Below are positions 41,568 through 50,198 of a DNA stretch of 64,000 nucleotides, piece after piece. The notes beneath the pieces were generated by a model that did no database searches, had not been told where the DNA came from, and was given only the letters and a program-made list of their open reading frames with translations. The translations under genes and the position numbers were made by a program. Position 1 is the stretch's first letter; the number at the start of each line of letters is the position of its first letter. This stretch comes from Amycolatopsis tucumanensis (lineage in GTDB: Bacteria; Actinomycetota; Actinomycetes; Mycobacteriales; Pseudonocardiaceae): NCBI RefSeq assembly GCF_021654135.1, contig NZ_JAKGSD010000035.1, positions 1-64,000 of the forward strand, in the 5' to 3' direction.

Positions 41568-41732
41568 ATGCAGACCACCCGTCAGACCCGTACCCCGGAC
41601 GCGGCCGCGCCCGTCCTGTTCAGCCACCCCCTGGCCGAGGAACCCACCCGGACCGCGGGCGAGGTCGACGTGACCCCCGCGCGGCACGTCCGCTTCGCGG
41701 CGCCGTCGTCCACCCCGGCCCGCCGCCGCTGA
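41568..41732 (+). CDS. Possible 54-residue leader or small protein
   Basis: A short frame with good start features: AGGAG nine bases before ATG at 41568. The product (MQTTRQTRTPDAAAPVLFSH...) has 54 residues, is Ala/Pro/Arg-rich and shows no recognised domain. Its TGA overlaps a CTG that is the first codon of the desaturase remnant frame, an ATGA-like coupling. It may be a real small protein or the leader of the former desaturase operon. The 239 bp before it hold a TAGGGT promoter-like box (about 41371) but no gene. Confidence 0.4.
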   Translation: MQTTRQTRTPDAAAPVLFSHPLAEEPTRTAGEVDVTPARHVRFAAPSSTPARRR

Positions 41733-42435
41733 CCGGCGCCACGGCGCCCACTTCGTCCGGAACCGGCAGCGACTACGCCGCCCTGTCGCGCGAGATCCGC
41801 GCCGCGGGCGCCCGGACCGCCTTCGCCTCCTCGGCGACAACTGGTGGCAGTTGCTGAGATCTTCCGGACGCGCCGCCCCGACGACACGCTGGGGACGCTG
41901 CGCGGCGGCCTGATCGGCATGCACGAGGAACCTGCACGCCTCCGGCATCCGCTCGGTGTGGCGCGGCGAGACCAGGGCCCGGCGCCTCGAAGGCGCGCTG
42001 CTGGTCGCCCACACCGTGGGGTACCTCGCCGCTGTGTTCCTCGTCCTGTCGCCCGGCATCGCCGTGTTGTTCGTCGTGGTGCACCAGGCGCTGTGGGGTG
42101 TCTACATGGGATGCTCGTTCGCCCCGAACCACAAGGGCATGCCGACGATGACCGGCGAGTCGCCGGACTTCCTGCGCAAGCAGGTGCTGACGTCGCGCAA
42201 CGTCCGCGGCGGCTGGTTCACCGACTTCCTGCTCGGCGGGCTGAACTACCAGATCGAGCACCACCTGTTCCCCAGCATGCCCCGGCCGCACCTGCGGCAC
42301 GCGCAGCCCATCGTGCGGCGGTTCTGCGCCGCGCACGGGATCTCCTACAGCGAGACCGGTCTGGTGCGGTCCTACCGCGAAGTGTTGCGGCACCTGCACG
42401 AAACGGGCGCGCCGCTGCGGGCCGGGACCGGGTAG
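41729..42435 (+). pseudogene. Fatty-acid desaturase, broken
   Basis: Pieces of a membrane acyl desaturase occur in three frames. An N-terminal piece (GSDYAALSREIRAAG) runs from about 41729, a short piece reads GDNWWQLL in a second frame, FRTRRPDDTLGTLRGGLIGM follows in a third, and the C-terminal half is intact from NLHASGIRSVWRGE through APNHKGM to the histidine box NYQIEHHLFPSMPR. The first two histidine boxes and the helices between are deleted. With multiple shifts and the missing His boxes it cannot be active. A strong double hairpin follows. Confidence 0.8.
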
Positions 42436-42440
42436 TGTCG

Positions 42441-42486
42441 GTGGTGCCGGGACTTCCCGGCACCACACCGGCCGTTTTCCGGCCGG
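42441..42486 (+). terminator. Double hairpin after desaturase remnant
   Basis: First, a perfect inverted repeat GTGGTGCCGGGA / TCCCGGCACCAC (42441-42452, 42455-42466). Second, CCGGCCG-TTTTC-CGGCCGG (42468-42486). No long T tract follows, but the stem pair is strong and lies 5 bp after the pseudogene. Confidence 0.55.
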
Positions 42487-42502
42487 GGACGGGAGCGCCG
42501 AC

Positions 42503-42973
42503 ATGACGTCGGGTTCACCCACATCCACCACCACCCCCCAGCAATCCGGGCCGGGTCTGCGCATGACGCTCAAGCCGGAGGCGCCTGCCACCGGGCAGGT
42601 CGACGGCGCGTGGTGGCCCAGGTCCCGCGACCTGTCCGCCGAATTGCCCGCGCTGCTCGCCGCCCTGACGGCCCGGCTCGGCGCCGTCGAGCGGTCGACC
42701 TACCACTTGGACGGCTGGAACCCCGCAGGCACCAAGCTCGCCACCGGCGGGCGCACGGTGCGGCTGGACGGGTTCCGGTCGCAGCGCCCCGGCACCGTCA
42801 CCCTCGTCGGCACGGGCATGCGCCGCCTGACGCTGCTGGTCGTGCCGCCGGAGACCACCGACGCCGCCGCCGCGAAGGCGATGCGCGACGCGTCCCTTCC
42901 CGGCGGCGACGACAGCGTGGACAGCCTGATCGGCGACGAGCTCAGGAGAACTGCTCCCGCAGCTCGCGCTTGA
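42503..42973 (+). CDS. DUF5994 family protein
   Basis: A 156-residue member of DUF5994, a family of small actinobacterial proteins. It has the family core LRMTLKPEAPATGQVDGAWWPRS (about 19-41) and the later VERSTYHLDGWNPAG and GFRSQRPGTVTLVG. No enzyme motif or membrane segment is present; function is unknown. The 3' end overlaps the opposite-strand acyl-CoA ligase by 32 bp. GGGAG lies upstream of the ATG. Confidence 0.85.
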   Translation: MTSGSPTSTTTPQQSGPGLRMTLKPEAPATGQVDGAWWPRSRDLSAELPALLAALTARLGAVERSTYHLDGWNPAGTKLATGGRTVRLDGFRSQRPGTVTLVGTGMRRLTLLVVPPETTDAAAAKAMRDASLPGGDDSVDSLIGDELRRTAPAARA

Positions 42974-44432
42974 GGATCTTGCCCGAGGCGTTGCGCGGGA
43001 GGTCCGGGACGAACCGGATGGCCTTCGGCACCTTGAACGCGGACAGCCGTTCCCGGACGTGGGCGATCAGATCCTCCGGCGTGACGTCCTCTTTGGACAC
43101 CACAACCGCGGTGATCGCTTCGATCCACTTCTCGTCGGGGACGCCGATCACCGCGGCTTCGGCCACCGCCGGGTGCGTGTAGAGCGCGTCCTCGACCTCG
43201 CGGGACGCCACCAGCACACCGCCGGTGTTGATCACGTCCTTGATGCGGTCGACGACGTAGATGTAGCCCTCCTCGTCGATCCGCACCAGGTCGCCGGAGT
43301 GGAACCAGCCGCCGTGGAAGGCTTCCGCCGTCTCCTCGGGCTTGTCCCAGTACCCCTCGCACAGCTGCGGGCTCCGGTAGACGCATTCCCCGGACTCGCC
43401 CGGCGCCACGTCGTTGCCCTCGGCGTCGACCACGCGCAGCTCGACGAACAGCACCGGGCGGCCGGCCGAGTCGGGGCGCTCGGCGTGATCCTCGGGGCGC
43501 AGGATCGTCGCCAGCGGGCCGATCTCGGACTGCCCGAAGCAGTTGTAGAAACCCAGCTCCGGCATGGCTTCCCGGAGGCGGTCGAGCACCGGCCCCGGCA
43601 TGATCGACGCGCCGTAGTACGCCTTGCGCAGCGCGCTCAGGTTTCGGGAGCCGAAGTCGGGGTGGTTGGCCAGCGCGACCCACAGCGTCGGCGCGGCGAA
43701 GAACGCGCCGTGCCGGTCCTCGGCCAGGCGGCGCAGGATGTCCGTCGGATCCGGCGTTTCCAGGAGCGTGTTCGTCGCGCCGACGGCCAGCCACGGGACG
43801 AGGAACACGTGCATCTGCGCCGAGTGGTAGAGCGGCATGACGTGCAGCGGGTCGTCGTCCGCGGTGAGGTCGAGGCCGGTGATGCACGAGAGGTACTCGT
43901 GCACCAGCGCGCGGTGGGTCATCATCGCACCCTTGGGTCGGGACGTCGTGCCGGAGGTGTACAGCAGCTGCACGAGGTCGCCGTCGGCCACGTCGACGTC
44001 CAGCGCGGGCGCCTCGCCGGACAGCGCGACCAGCGCGCCCTCGGCGTCGCGCAGCGGCACCACCTGCTCCAGCGGCGGCAGGTTGCCCGCCAGGGCGGGG
44101 TCGGCGAGCGCGACGCGGCTGCCGGACTGCTCGACCAGGTAGGCCAGCTCGCCGCCGGTGAGGTTGTAGTTGACGGGCACGTGCACGAGCCCGGCGCGGG
44201 CGCACGCGAGGAAGCCGATCAGGTAGGCGTCGGAGTTCTTGCCGTACGCGGCGACCCGGTCGCCCTTGGCCAGCCCGAGGCCGAGCAGGTGCGCGGCGGC
44301 GCGGGTGATGGCGGCGTCGAGCTCGGCATAGGTCCAGGTGCGGTCGGCGAACTTCAGCGCGACGCGAGCGGGCCAGCGCGCCGCGCTGCGCCGGAGGATG
44401 TCCGCGACGGTGCTGGAGCGGAGCGTGGTCAA
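42942..44432 (-). CDS. Acyl-CoA synthetase (AMP-forming)
   Basis: A 496-residue ANL ligase with intact motifs: LLYTSGTTSRPKGAMMTH (about 155, K present), YNCFGQSEIGPLA, GWFHSGDLVRIDEEGYIYVVDRIKD (about 395) and the catalytic Lys in LPRNASGKILKRELR near the C-terminus. It activates a carboxylic acid as its CoA thioester via an acyl-adenylate; a fatty-acid or aromatic substrate is possible. The start is TTG at 44432 with GGAGGAG seven bases upstream. It lies alone on this strand, divergent from a GNAT gene. Confidence 0.9.
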   Translation of the reverse strand: MTTLRSSTVADILRRSAARWPARVALKFADRTWTYAELDAAITRAAAHLLGLGLAKGDRVAAYGKNSDAYLIGFLACARAGLVHVPVNYNLTGGELAYLVEQSGSRVALADPALAGNLPPLEQVVPLRDAEGALVALSGEAPALDVDVADGDLVQLLYTSGTTSRPKGAMMTHRALVHEYLSCITGLDLTADDDPLHVMPLYHSAQMHVFLVPWLAVGATNTLLETPDPTDILRRLAEDRHGAFFAAPTLWVALANHPDFGSRNLSALRKAYYGASIMPGPVLDRLREAMPELGFYNCFGQSEIGPLATILRPEDHAERPDSAGRPVLFVELRVVDAEGNDVAPGESGECVYRSPQLCEGYWDKPEETAEAFHGGWFHSGDLVRIDEEGYIYVVDRIKDVINTGGVLVASREVEDALYTHPAVAEAAVIGVPDEKWIEAITAVVVSKEDVTPEDLIAHVRERLSAFKVPKAIRFVPDLPRNASGKILKRELREQFS

Positions 44433-44472
44433 GGGGACTCCTCCTTCGGCGCCGGTGCCATACTCGACTGTC

Positions 44473-44922
44473 GTGAGTGAGATCCACATTAGACGTGCCC
44501 GGCGCTCCGATGTCGAGGAGATCGTGGCGATGCTGGCCGACGACGACCTCGGCGCGCGGCGGGAGGCGCCCGGCGACCCGGCCTACCTGCGGGCGTTCGA
44601 GGCGATCGACGCCGATCCCGGCCAGCTGCTGGCGGTCGCGGAGCGGGACGGCGACGTGGTGGGCACGCTGCAGCTGACGTTCATCCCGGGCCTGTCCCGC
44701 CGCGGCGCGACGCGGGCGCTGGTCGAGGGCGTGCGGGTGCGGTCCGACCAGCGCGGCGGCGGGCTCGGGGCCAGGCTGATGGAGTGGGCGGTCGAGGAGT
44801 CCCGGCGGCGGGGCTGCGCGCTGGTGCAGTTCACCTCCGACGCCTCCCGCACCCGCGCGCACCGCTTCTACGAGCGGCTCGGCTTCGAGGCCACCCACCT
44901 CGGGTTCAAGCTGATGCTGTAG
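44473..44922 (+). CDS. GNAT-family N-acetyltransferase
   Basis: A 149-residue acetyltransferase with GTG start (MSEIHIRRARRSDVEEI). The acetyl-CoA loop is VRVRSDQRGGGLGARLMEW near 90, and the end reads RFYERLGFEATHLGFKL, matching the phosphinothricin/aminoglycoside-like subgroup. It is divergent from the acyl-CoA ligase, with 40 bp between starts, and its 3' end overlaps the ArsR gene by 17 bp. Substrate unknown. Confidence 0.87.
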   Translation: MSEIHIRRARRSDVEEIVAMLADDDLGARREAPGDPAYLRAFEAIDADPGQLLAVAERDGDVVGTLQLTFIPGLSRRGATRALVEGVRVRSDQRGGGLGARLMEWAVEESRRRGCALVQFTSDASRTRAHRFYERLGFEATHLGFKLML

Positions 44923-45238
44923 GCGGTTCCCAGTTCCGCACCAGGTCGAGCAGGCCCGGGAACCGCGCGTCGAGGTCGGCGACGCGCACCTCGCTGCGGC
45001 GCTCCAGCCCGTACTGCCGCTGGGTCGTCACCCCGGCCTCGCGGAGCAGCTTGAAGTGGTGGGTCAGCGTCGACTTCGGGCGGTCGATCCCGAACCAGCC
45101 GCACGAGCGCGGCACGCCCGGCGACTCCAGCAGCAGCTTCCGCACCATCCCGAGCCGCAGCGGGTCGCTGAGCGCGGACAGCACCACCTCCAGGCGCAGG
45201 TCCTCCCGCGCCGGCTGCGGCAACATCTCCTCCGTCAC
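44906..45238 (-). CDS. ArsR-type winged-helix regulator
   Basis: A 110-residue regulator with an ArsR-like winged helix: LRLEVVLSALSDPLRLGMVRKLLLES (about 14-39) and the recognition helix region STLTHHFKLLREAGVTT (about 56-72). No clear metal-binding CxC is present. The GTG at 45238 is used; ATG at 45226 is possible. It is divergent from an MFS exporter, with interleaved inverted repeats filling the 78-bp gap between starts. It probably represses itself and the exporter. Confidence 0.85.
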   Translation of the reverse strand: MTEEMLPQPAREDLRLEVVLSALSDPLRLGMVRKLLLESPGVPRSCGWFGIDRPKSTLTHHFKLLREAGVTTQRQYGLERRSEVRVADLDARFPGLLDLVRNWEPPTASA

Positions 45239-45251
45239 AGTTCGAATAATA

Positions 45252-45307
45252 TCGTACTAGCGACTAGTTCGACTATCTTCCAACTAGTACGACAAAAATC
45301 GAACTAG
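45252..45307. promoter_or_regulatory. Two interleaved operators, ArsR-MFS region
   Basis: TCGTACTAG (45252-45260) pairs with CTAGTACGA (45284-45292), and CTAGTTCGA (45264-45272) pairs with TCGAACTAG (45299-45307). Both are exact 9-bp inverted repeats, so four similar half-sites alternate across the promoter. The last half-site reaches the MFS ribosome binding site. This fits cooperative repressor binding. Confidence 0.65.
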
Positions 45308-45316
45308 GAGGAGATC

Positions 45317-46522
45317 GTGAAACGCACCGCCTGGCTCGCCGCCTGGCCGGTCCTCGCCGTGTTCGTCCTGTCCAACGCGCCGACCCCGCTCTACGTGCTG
45401 TGGCAGCGCGAACTCGGCTTCTCCGCAGGCGTCCTGACGGTCGTCTTCGCCTGCTACATCGCGGGCCTGCTCGCCGCGCTCCTGGTCGCGGGTGTGGTCT
45501 CGGACCGGATCGGGCGCAAACCGGTCCTGCTGCCCGCGCTCGCGCTGGGCATCGTGGCGTGCGTCCTCTTCGCGACGGCCGGTTCGGTGCTCGTGCTGGC
45601 GGTCGCGCGGTTCCTCACCGGGCTCGCGGTGGGCGCCGCCGTCTCCGCGGGCATGGCCGTGGTGCACGACGTCGCCCCGGGACAGGGCAAGACCGCGGCG
45701 CTGGCGTCGTCGACCGCGATGGTCCTCGGCGCGGGTCTCGGGCCACTGCTGGCCGGTGTCGCGTCGGAAACCCTGCCGGGGCCGACCGTGACGATCTTCC
45801 TCGCCGAGATCGTCCTGCTCGTCTCCGCCGCGGTCGTCGTCGCCCGGCTGCCGCTGCCCCGCCCGGTGAGCACGATCCGCACCTGGATCCGGATCCCGCA
45901 GGTCCACCCCGGCGGGCGGAGCGCGGTCCTGCGCGGCATCGCCGTGTTCGCGCCGGGCATCACGGCCACGTCGTTCGTGCTCTCGCTGGGCCCGTCCGTC
46001 CTCACCGAGCTGCTGGGCACCACCAACCGGATCGTCGCCGGCGCACTCGCGTTCGTCATGTTCCTCGGCGCGACGGGCGTCCAGTTCGCGGTGCGCGACC
46101 TGCCGGTGCGGGCGATCCTGCTCGCCGGCGCCGCCTCCACCACGGCAGGCATGGTCGCGCTGGTCGTCTCACTGCAGACGTCGTCGCCTGCCCTGCTCGC
46201 GGTCGCCGCGGTGCTCGCCGGGGCCGGTCAGGGCATGGGCCAGTTCGGCGGCCTCACCCTGATCAACGCGAGCGTCCCGGCGAACCGGCTCGCCGAGGCG
46301 ACCGCGGCGCAGAACGTCGGCGGCTACGTGCCCGCCGCGGTCCTGCCGCTCGCCGCCGGGTTCCTCAGCGACGCCACCGGTCTCGCCACCAGCGCGACCG
46401 CGTTCGGCGCCGTCGTGACCGCCGCCGCGGTGGCGGGCGGCCTCGTCGCGGGACGAGGCCGCCCCGCCCGTCAGGTCGCCGCCTCCACCGGGCTGCGGAA
46501 CTGCGCCGAGTACAGCCGGTAG
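45317..46522 (+). CDS. MFS transporter
   Basis: A 401-residue major-facilitator protein with 12 predicted helices in two bundles. The inter-helix motif A lies in VVSDRIGRKPVLLPALALG (about 58-76). It is the drug:proton antiporter type, so export of small molecules is likely. GTG start, with AGGAGGAG 5 bp upstream. It is under the control of the ArsR-like gene. Its last 52 bp overlap the 3' end of the opposite ABC gene. Confidence 0.88.
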   Translation: MKRTAWLAAWPVLAVFVLSNAPTPLYVLWQRELGFSAGVLTVVFACYIAGLLAALLVAGVVSDRIGRKPVLLPALALGIVACVLFATAGSVLVLAVARFLTGLAVGAAVSAGMAVVHDVAPGQGKTAALASSTAMVLGAGLGPLLAGVASETLPGPTVTIFLAEIVLLVSAAVVVARLPLPRPVSTIRTWIRIPQVHPGGRSAVLRGIAVFAPGITATSFVLSLGPSVLTELLGTTNRIVAGALAFVMFLGATGVQFAVRDLPVRAILLAGAASTTAGMVALVVSLQTSSPALLAVAAVLAGAGQGMGQFGGLTLINASVPANRLAEATAAQNVGGYVPAAVLPLAAGFLSDATGLATSATAFGAVVTAAAVAGGLVAGRGRPARQVAASTGLRNCAEYSR

Positions 46523-48393
46523 TAGGCGCCGCCCGCGGCGAGCAGCTCCTCGTGCGTGCCCTGCTCCACGATCCGCCCCGACTCCATCACCAGGATGAGG
46601 TCGGCGTCGCGGATCGTGGACAGGCGGTGCGCGATCACGAACGACGTGCGGTCCGTGCGCAGCGCCGCCATCGCCTGCTGCAGCAGCGCCTCGGTGCGGG
46701 TGTCGACCGAACTGGTGGCCTCGTCGAGGATCAGCAGCGACGGGTCGGCGAGGAACGCCCGCGCGATCGTCACCAGCTGCTTCTCCCCCGCGCTGAGGTT
46801 GGTGCCCTCGTCGTCGATCACCGTGTCGTAGCCGTCGGGCAGGCTGCGCACGAACCGGTCGACGAACGTGGCCCGCGCGGCCGCCTCCACCTGCTCCGGT
46901 GTCGCCGACGGGTTGCCGTAGGCGATGTTGTCCCGGATGGTGCCGTTGAACAGCCAGGTGTCCTGCAGCACCATGCCGGTCTGGCCGCGCAGGTCGTCGC
47001 GGGTCATCGCGGTGATGTCCACGCCGTCGAGCGTGATCCGCCCGGCGTCCAGCTCGTAGAACCGCATGATCAGGTTCACCAGCGTGGTCTTGCCGGCCCC
47101 GGTCGGCCCGACGATCGCCACCGTCTGGCCCGGCTCGGCGACCAGCGACAGGTCCTCGATGAGCGGCCGTTCCGGGTCGTAGGAGAAGTCCACGTGCTCG
47201 AACTCCACCCGTCCCCGGCGCCGCTCCGGCACCGCCGGGGACGCGGTGTCCGGCTCCTGCTCCGCCGCGTCGAGCAGCTCGAAGACCCGCTCGGCGGAGG
47301 CGACGCCGGACTGCAGCAGGTTCGCCAGCGACGCGGCCTGGGTCAGCGGCTGCGTGAATTGGCGCGAGTACTGCAGGAACGCCTGCACGTCGCCGAGCGT
47401 CATCGTCCCCGTCGCGACCCGCAGCCCGCCGACGACCGCCAGCACGACGTAGCTGAGGTTCGACAGGAACATCATCGCGGGCATGATGATCCCGGAGATG
47501 AACTGCGCGCCCATGCCCGCCCGGTAGAGGTCGGCGTTGCGGCGCCCGAACTCCTGCTCCACCTCGCGGCGGCGGCCGAACACCGTGACCAGCTCGTGCC
47601 CGCTGAACGCCTCCTCGATGTGCGCGTTGAGGGCGCCGGTGTGCTTCCACTGCGCCACGAACAGCTTCTGCGAACGCTTCCCGATCACCCTGGTCAGCAC
47701 GATCGACGCGGGCACCACCAGCAACGCGATCACCGCGAGCAGCGGCGACACCACGAACATCATCACCAGCACGCCGATCAGCGACAGCAGCGACGTGAGC
47801 AGCTGGCTCAGGGTCTGCTGCAGCGTCAGCGCGATGTTGTCGATGTCGTTGGTGACGCGGGACAGCAGCTCCCCGCGCGGCTGCCCGTCGAAGTAGCGCA
47901 ACGGCAACCGGTGCAGCTTCGCCTCGACGTCCTCGCGCAGCCGGTACACCACGCGCTGCACGGCGCCGTTGAGCAGGTGGCCCTGCAGCCAGCCGAACAC
48001 CGACGCGGCCACGTACAGCACCAGCACCCAGGACAGCACGCGGCCGAGTGCGGCGAAGTCGATGCCGGCGCCCGGCACCACGTCCATCCTGGCGAGCATG
48101 TCGGCGAGGTTGGTGTTGCCCTCCGCCCGCGCCGCCGCGATCGCCTGCTCGGCGGTGGTGCCGGCGGGCAGGCGGCTGGAGACGAACCCGCCGAAGATGA
48201 TGTCGGTGGCGTGACCGAGGATCTTCGGCCCCACCACGGTGAACGCGACGCTCGCGACGCCGCACGCGACCACGAACGCGAGCGTGAGCCGCTCCGGGCG
48301 CAGCCTGCCCATCAGGCGCCGGGCGCCCTCACCGAAGCTCTTCGGCTTCTGCACCGGCCCGGCGGGAGCGCCGGGAAAACCTGGTCTGGTCAC
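46471..48393 (-). CDS. ABC exporter half-transporter, second subunit
   Basis: A 640-residue fused exporter subunit: six membrane helices (about 30-340) then an ABC ATPase with Walker A VGPTGAGKTTL, Q-loop VLQDTWLFNGT, signature NLSAGEKQL and Walker B LLILDEATSSVD. It pairs with the upstream subunit to form a heterodimer like LmrCD or TmrAB. The start is the GTG at 48393, whose first bases overlap the preceding stop by 4 bp. A drug or lipid efflux role is likely, given the TetR gene upstream. Both stacks look intact here: the signature has S, and Walker B ends in Glu. Confidence 0.92.
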   Translation of the reverse strand: MTRPGFPGAPAGPVQKPKSFGEGARRLMGRLRPERLTLAFVVACGVASVAFTVVGPKILGHATDIIFGGFVSSRLPAGTTAEQAIAAARAEGNTNLADMLARMDVVPGAGIDFAALGRVLSWVLVLYVAASVFGWLQGHLLNGAVQRVVYRLREDVEAKLHRLPLRYFDGQPRGELLSRVTNDIDNIALTLQQTLSQLLTSLLSLIGVLVMMFVVSPLLAVIALLVVPASIVLTRVIGKRSQKLFVAQWKHTGALNAHIEEAFSGHELVTVFGRRREVEQEFGRRNADLYRAGMGAQFISGIIMPAMMFLSNLSYVVLAVVGGLRVATGTMTLGDVQAFLQYSRQFTQPLTQAASLANLLQSGVASAERVFELLDAAEQEPDTASPAVPERRRGRVEFEHVDFSYDPERPLIEDLSLVAEPGQTVAIVGPTGAGKTTLVNLIMRFYELDAGRITLDGVDITAMTRDDLRGQTGMVLQDTWLFNGTIRDNIAYGNPSATPEQVEAAARATFVDRFVRSLPDGYDTVIDDEGTNLSAGEKQLVTIARAFLADPSLLILDEATSSVDTRTEALLQQAMAALRTDRTSFVIAHRLSTIRDADLILVMESGRIVEQGTHEELLAAGGAYYRLYSAQFRSPVEAAT

Positions 48394-50123
48394 GCCGCTT
48401 CCTCCGCGGTGAGCTGGGACTCCACGATTTCGAGGTAGGTGGGGCAGTCGCGCAGCAGCTCCGCGTGCGTGCCCAGCCCGACGATCTCCCCGTTCTCCAG
48501 CACCACGATCTGGTCGGCGCCGACGATCGTGGAAACCCGTTGCGCCACCACGATCACCGCCGCCTCCGCGGTGTGCGGGGCGAGCGCGGCGCGCAGCCGG
48601 GCGTCGGTGGCGAGGTCGAGCGCCGAGAACGAGTCGTCGAACAGGTACACCTCGGGTTTGCGCACCAGCGCCCGCGCGATCGCGAGCCGCTGCCGCTGCC
48701 CGCCGGAGACGTTCGTGCCGCCCTGCGCGATCGGGGCGTCCAGTCCGCCGGGCATCTCCGACACGAACTCCCGCGCCTGCGCGATCTCCAGCGCCTCCCA
48801 CAGTTCTTCGTCGGTGGCGTCCGGTTTCCCGTAGCGCAGGTTGCTCGCCACGGTGCCGGTGAACAGGTACGGCCGCTGCGGCACCAGTCCGATCCGGCTC
48901 CACAGCACGTCCGGGTCGAGTTCCCGCACGTCCACGCCGTCGACCAGGACGCGCCCGGCGGTCGCGTCGAACAGCCGCGGCACCAGCGACAGCAGCGTCG
49001 TCTTGCCGGCGCCGGTGCTGCCGATGATCGCGGTGGTCTTCCCGGCCTCGGCGCGGAACGCGATGTCCCGCAGCACCGGGGCGTCCGCGCCCGGGTAGCG
49101 GAATTCGACCCCCTGGAACTCGACGGCACCGCGCTCGGCGACCTCCCGCACCGGGCGCAGCGGCGGCCGCACCGACGACTCGGTGTCCAGCACCTCGGCG
49201 ATCCGCTCGGCGCACACGGACGCGCGCGGGACCAGCGTCGCGATGAAAGTGGCCATGGTGACCGACATGAGGATCTGGATCAGGTAGTTCAGGAACGCCG
49301 TGAGCGCCCCGATCTGCATCTCGCCGCTCGCCACGCGGTGCGCGCCGAACCACAGCACGGCGACGCTGCTGGCGTTCATCACCAGCAGCACCGTCGGGAA
49401 GATGACCGCCTGCAGGCGGCCGACCCGCAGCGCGGTGACGGTCAGCTCGTTGTTGGCGACGGCGAACCGGCGCACTTCGTCCCGCTCGCGCACGAACGCC
49501 CGCACCACGCGGATGCCGGAAAGCTGTTCCCGCAGCACGCGGTTGACGCGGTCGATGCGGGTCTGCATGAGCCGGAACTGCGGCACCATGCGCCACACCA
49601 CGAGCCCGATGGCGGCCAGCAGCACCGGCACCGCGACCAGCAGCAGCCAGGACAGCCCGACGTCCTGCCGCAGCGCGAGCACGATGCCGCCGACGCACAT
49701 GATCGGCGCCACGATCAGGATCGTGCAGCCCAGCACCACGATCAGCTGCACCTGCTGCACGTCGTTGGTGGTGCGGGTGATCAGCGACGGCGCGCCGAAC
49801 TGCGCCACCTCGCGCGCGGAAAACCCGCCGACGCGGTGGAAAACGGCGGCGCGCACGTCGCGCCCGAAACCGGCCGCACTGCGCGCACCGAAGTACACCG
49901 CCGCGACGGAACAGGCGATCTGCAGCAGCGTCACGGCCAGCATCCACCCGCCCGCGGAGAGGATGTAACCGGTGTCGCCGGTGGCGACACCGTGGTCGAT
50001 GATGTCCGCGTTGAGGCTCGGCAGGTACAACGACGCGATGGTGCCCGCGAGCTGCAGCACCACCACCGCGGCGAGCGCTCGCCAGTACGGACGCAGGAAT
50101 GTCCGCAATATCCGGTTGAGCAC
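48390..50123 (-). CDS. ABC exporter half-transporter, first subunit
   Basis: A 577-residue fused ABC exporter subunit. Membrane helices span about 15-310; the ATPase has Walker A IGSTGAGKTTLL, signature NVSGGQRQRL and Walker B VYLFDDSFSALD. The usual catalytic Glu after Walker B is Asp-Ser (DDSFS), so its own site is degenerate, as in many asymmetric heterodimeric exporters whose partner keeps the active site. The GTG start at 50123 follows a promoter that overlaps a palindrome near the TetR gene. Confidence 0.92.
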   Translation of the reverse strand: MLNRILRTFLRPYWRALAAVVVLQLAGTIASLYLPSLNADIIDHGVATGDTGYILSAGGWMLAVTLLQIACSVAAVYFGARSAAGFGRDVRAAVFHRVGGFSAREVAQFGAPSLITRTTNDVQQVQLIVVLGCTILIVAPIMCVGGIVLALRQDVGLSWLLLVAVPVLLAAIGLVVWRMVPQFRLMQTRIDRVNRVLREQLSGIRVVRAFVRERDEVRRFAVANNELTVTALRVGRLQAVIFPTVLLVMNASSVAVLWFGAHRVASGEMQIGALTAFLNYLIQILMSVTMATFIATLVPRASVCAERIAEVLDTESSVRPPLRPVREVAERGAVEFQGVEFRYPGADAPVLRDIAFRAEAGKTTAIIGSTGAGKTTLLSLVPRLFDATAGRVLVDGVDVRELDPDVLWSRIGLVPQRPYLFTGTVASNLRYGKPDATDEELWEALEIAQAREFVSEMPGGLDAPIAQGGTNVSGGQRQRLAIARALVRKPEVYLFDDSFSALDLATDARLRAALAPHTAEAAVIVVAQRVSTIVGADQIVVLENGEIVGLGTHAELLRDCPTYLEIVESQLTAEEAA

Positions 50124-50152
50124 GATTCCCCCTAGGAACGGTCGGTATCCAC

Positions 50153-50186
50153 TGTGTAGGCTACGCCCGTAAGAAACGCAACGTTT
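50153..50186. promoter_or_regulatory. ABC exporter promoter with TetR-type operator
   Basis: On minus, TTGCGT (50176-50181) and TACACA (50153-50158) have a 17-nt spacer. AAACG-CAA-CGTTT at 50174-50186 is an inverted repeat covering the -35 box, and it lies 12 bp before the TetR start on the other strand. A repressor bound here would stop both genes. Confidence 0.55.
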
Positions 50187-50198
50187 TTAGGAGGGCGG

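Noticed and set aside
46471..49947. A single 1158-codon frame covering both ABC genes
   Set aside because: The upstream part is out of frame with the first exporter subunit. The second subunit begins at the coupled GTG at 48393.
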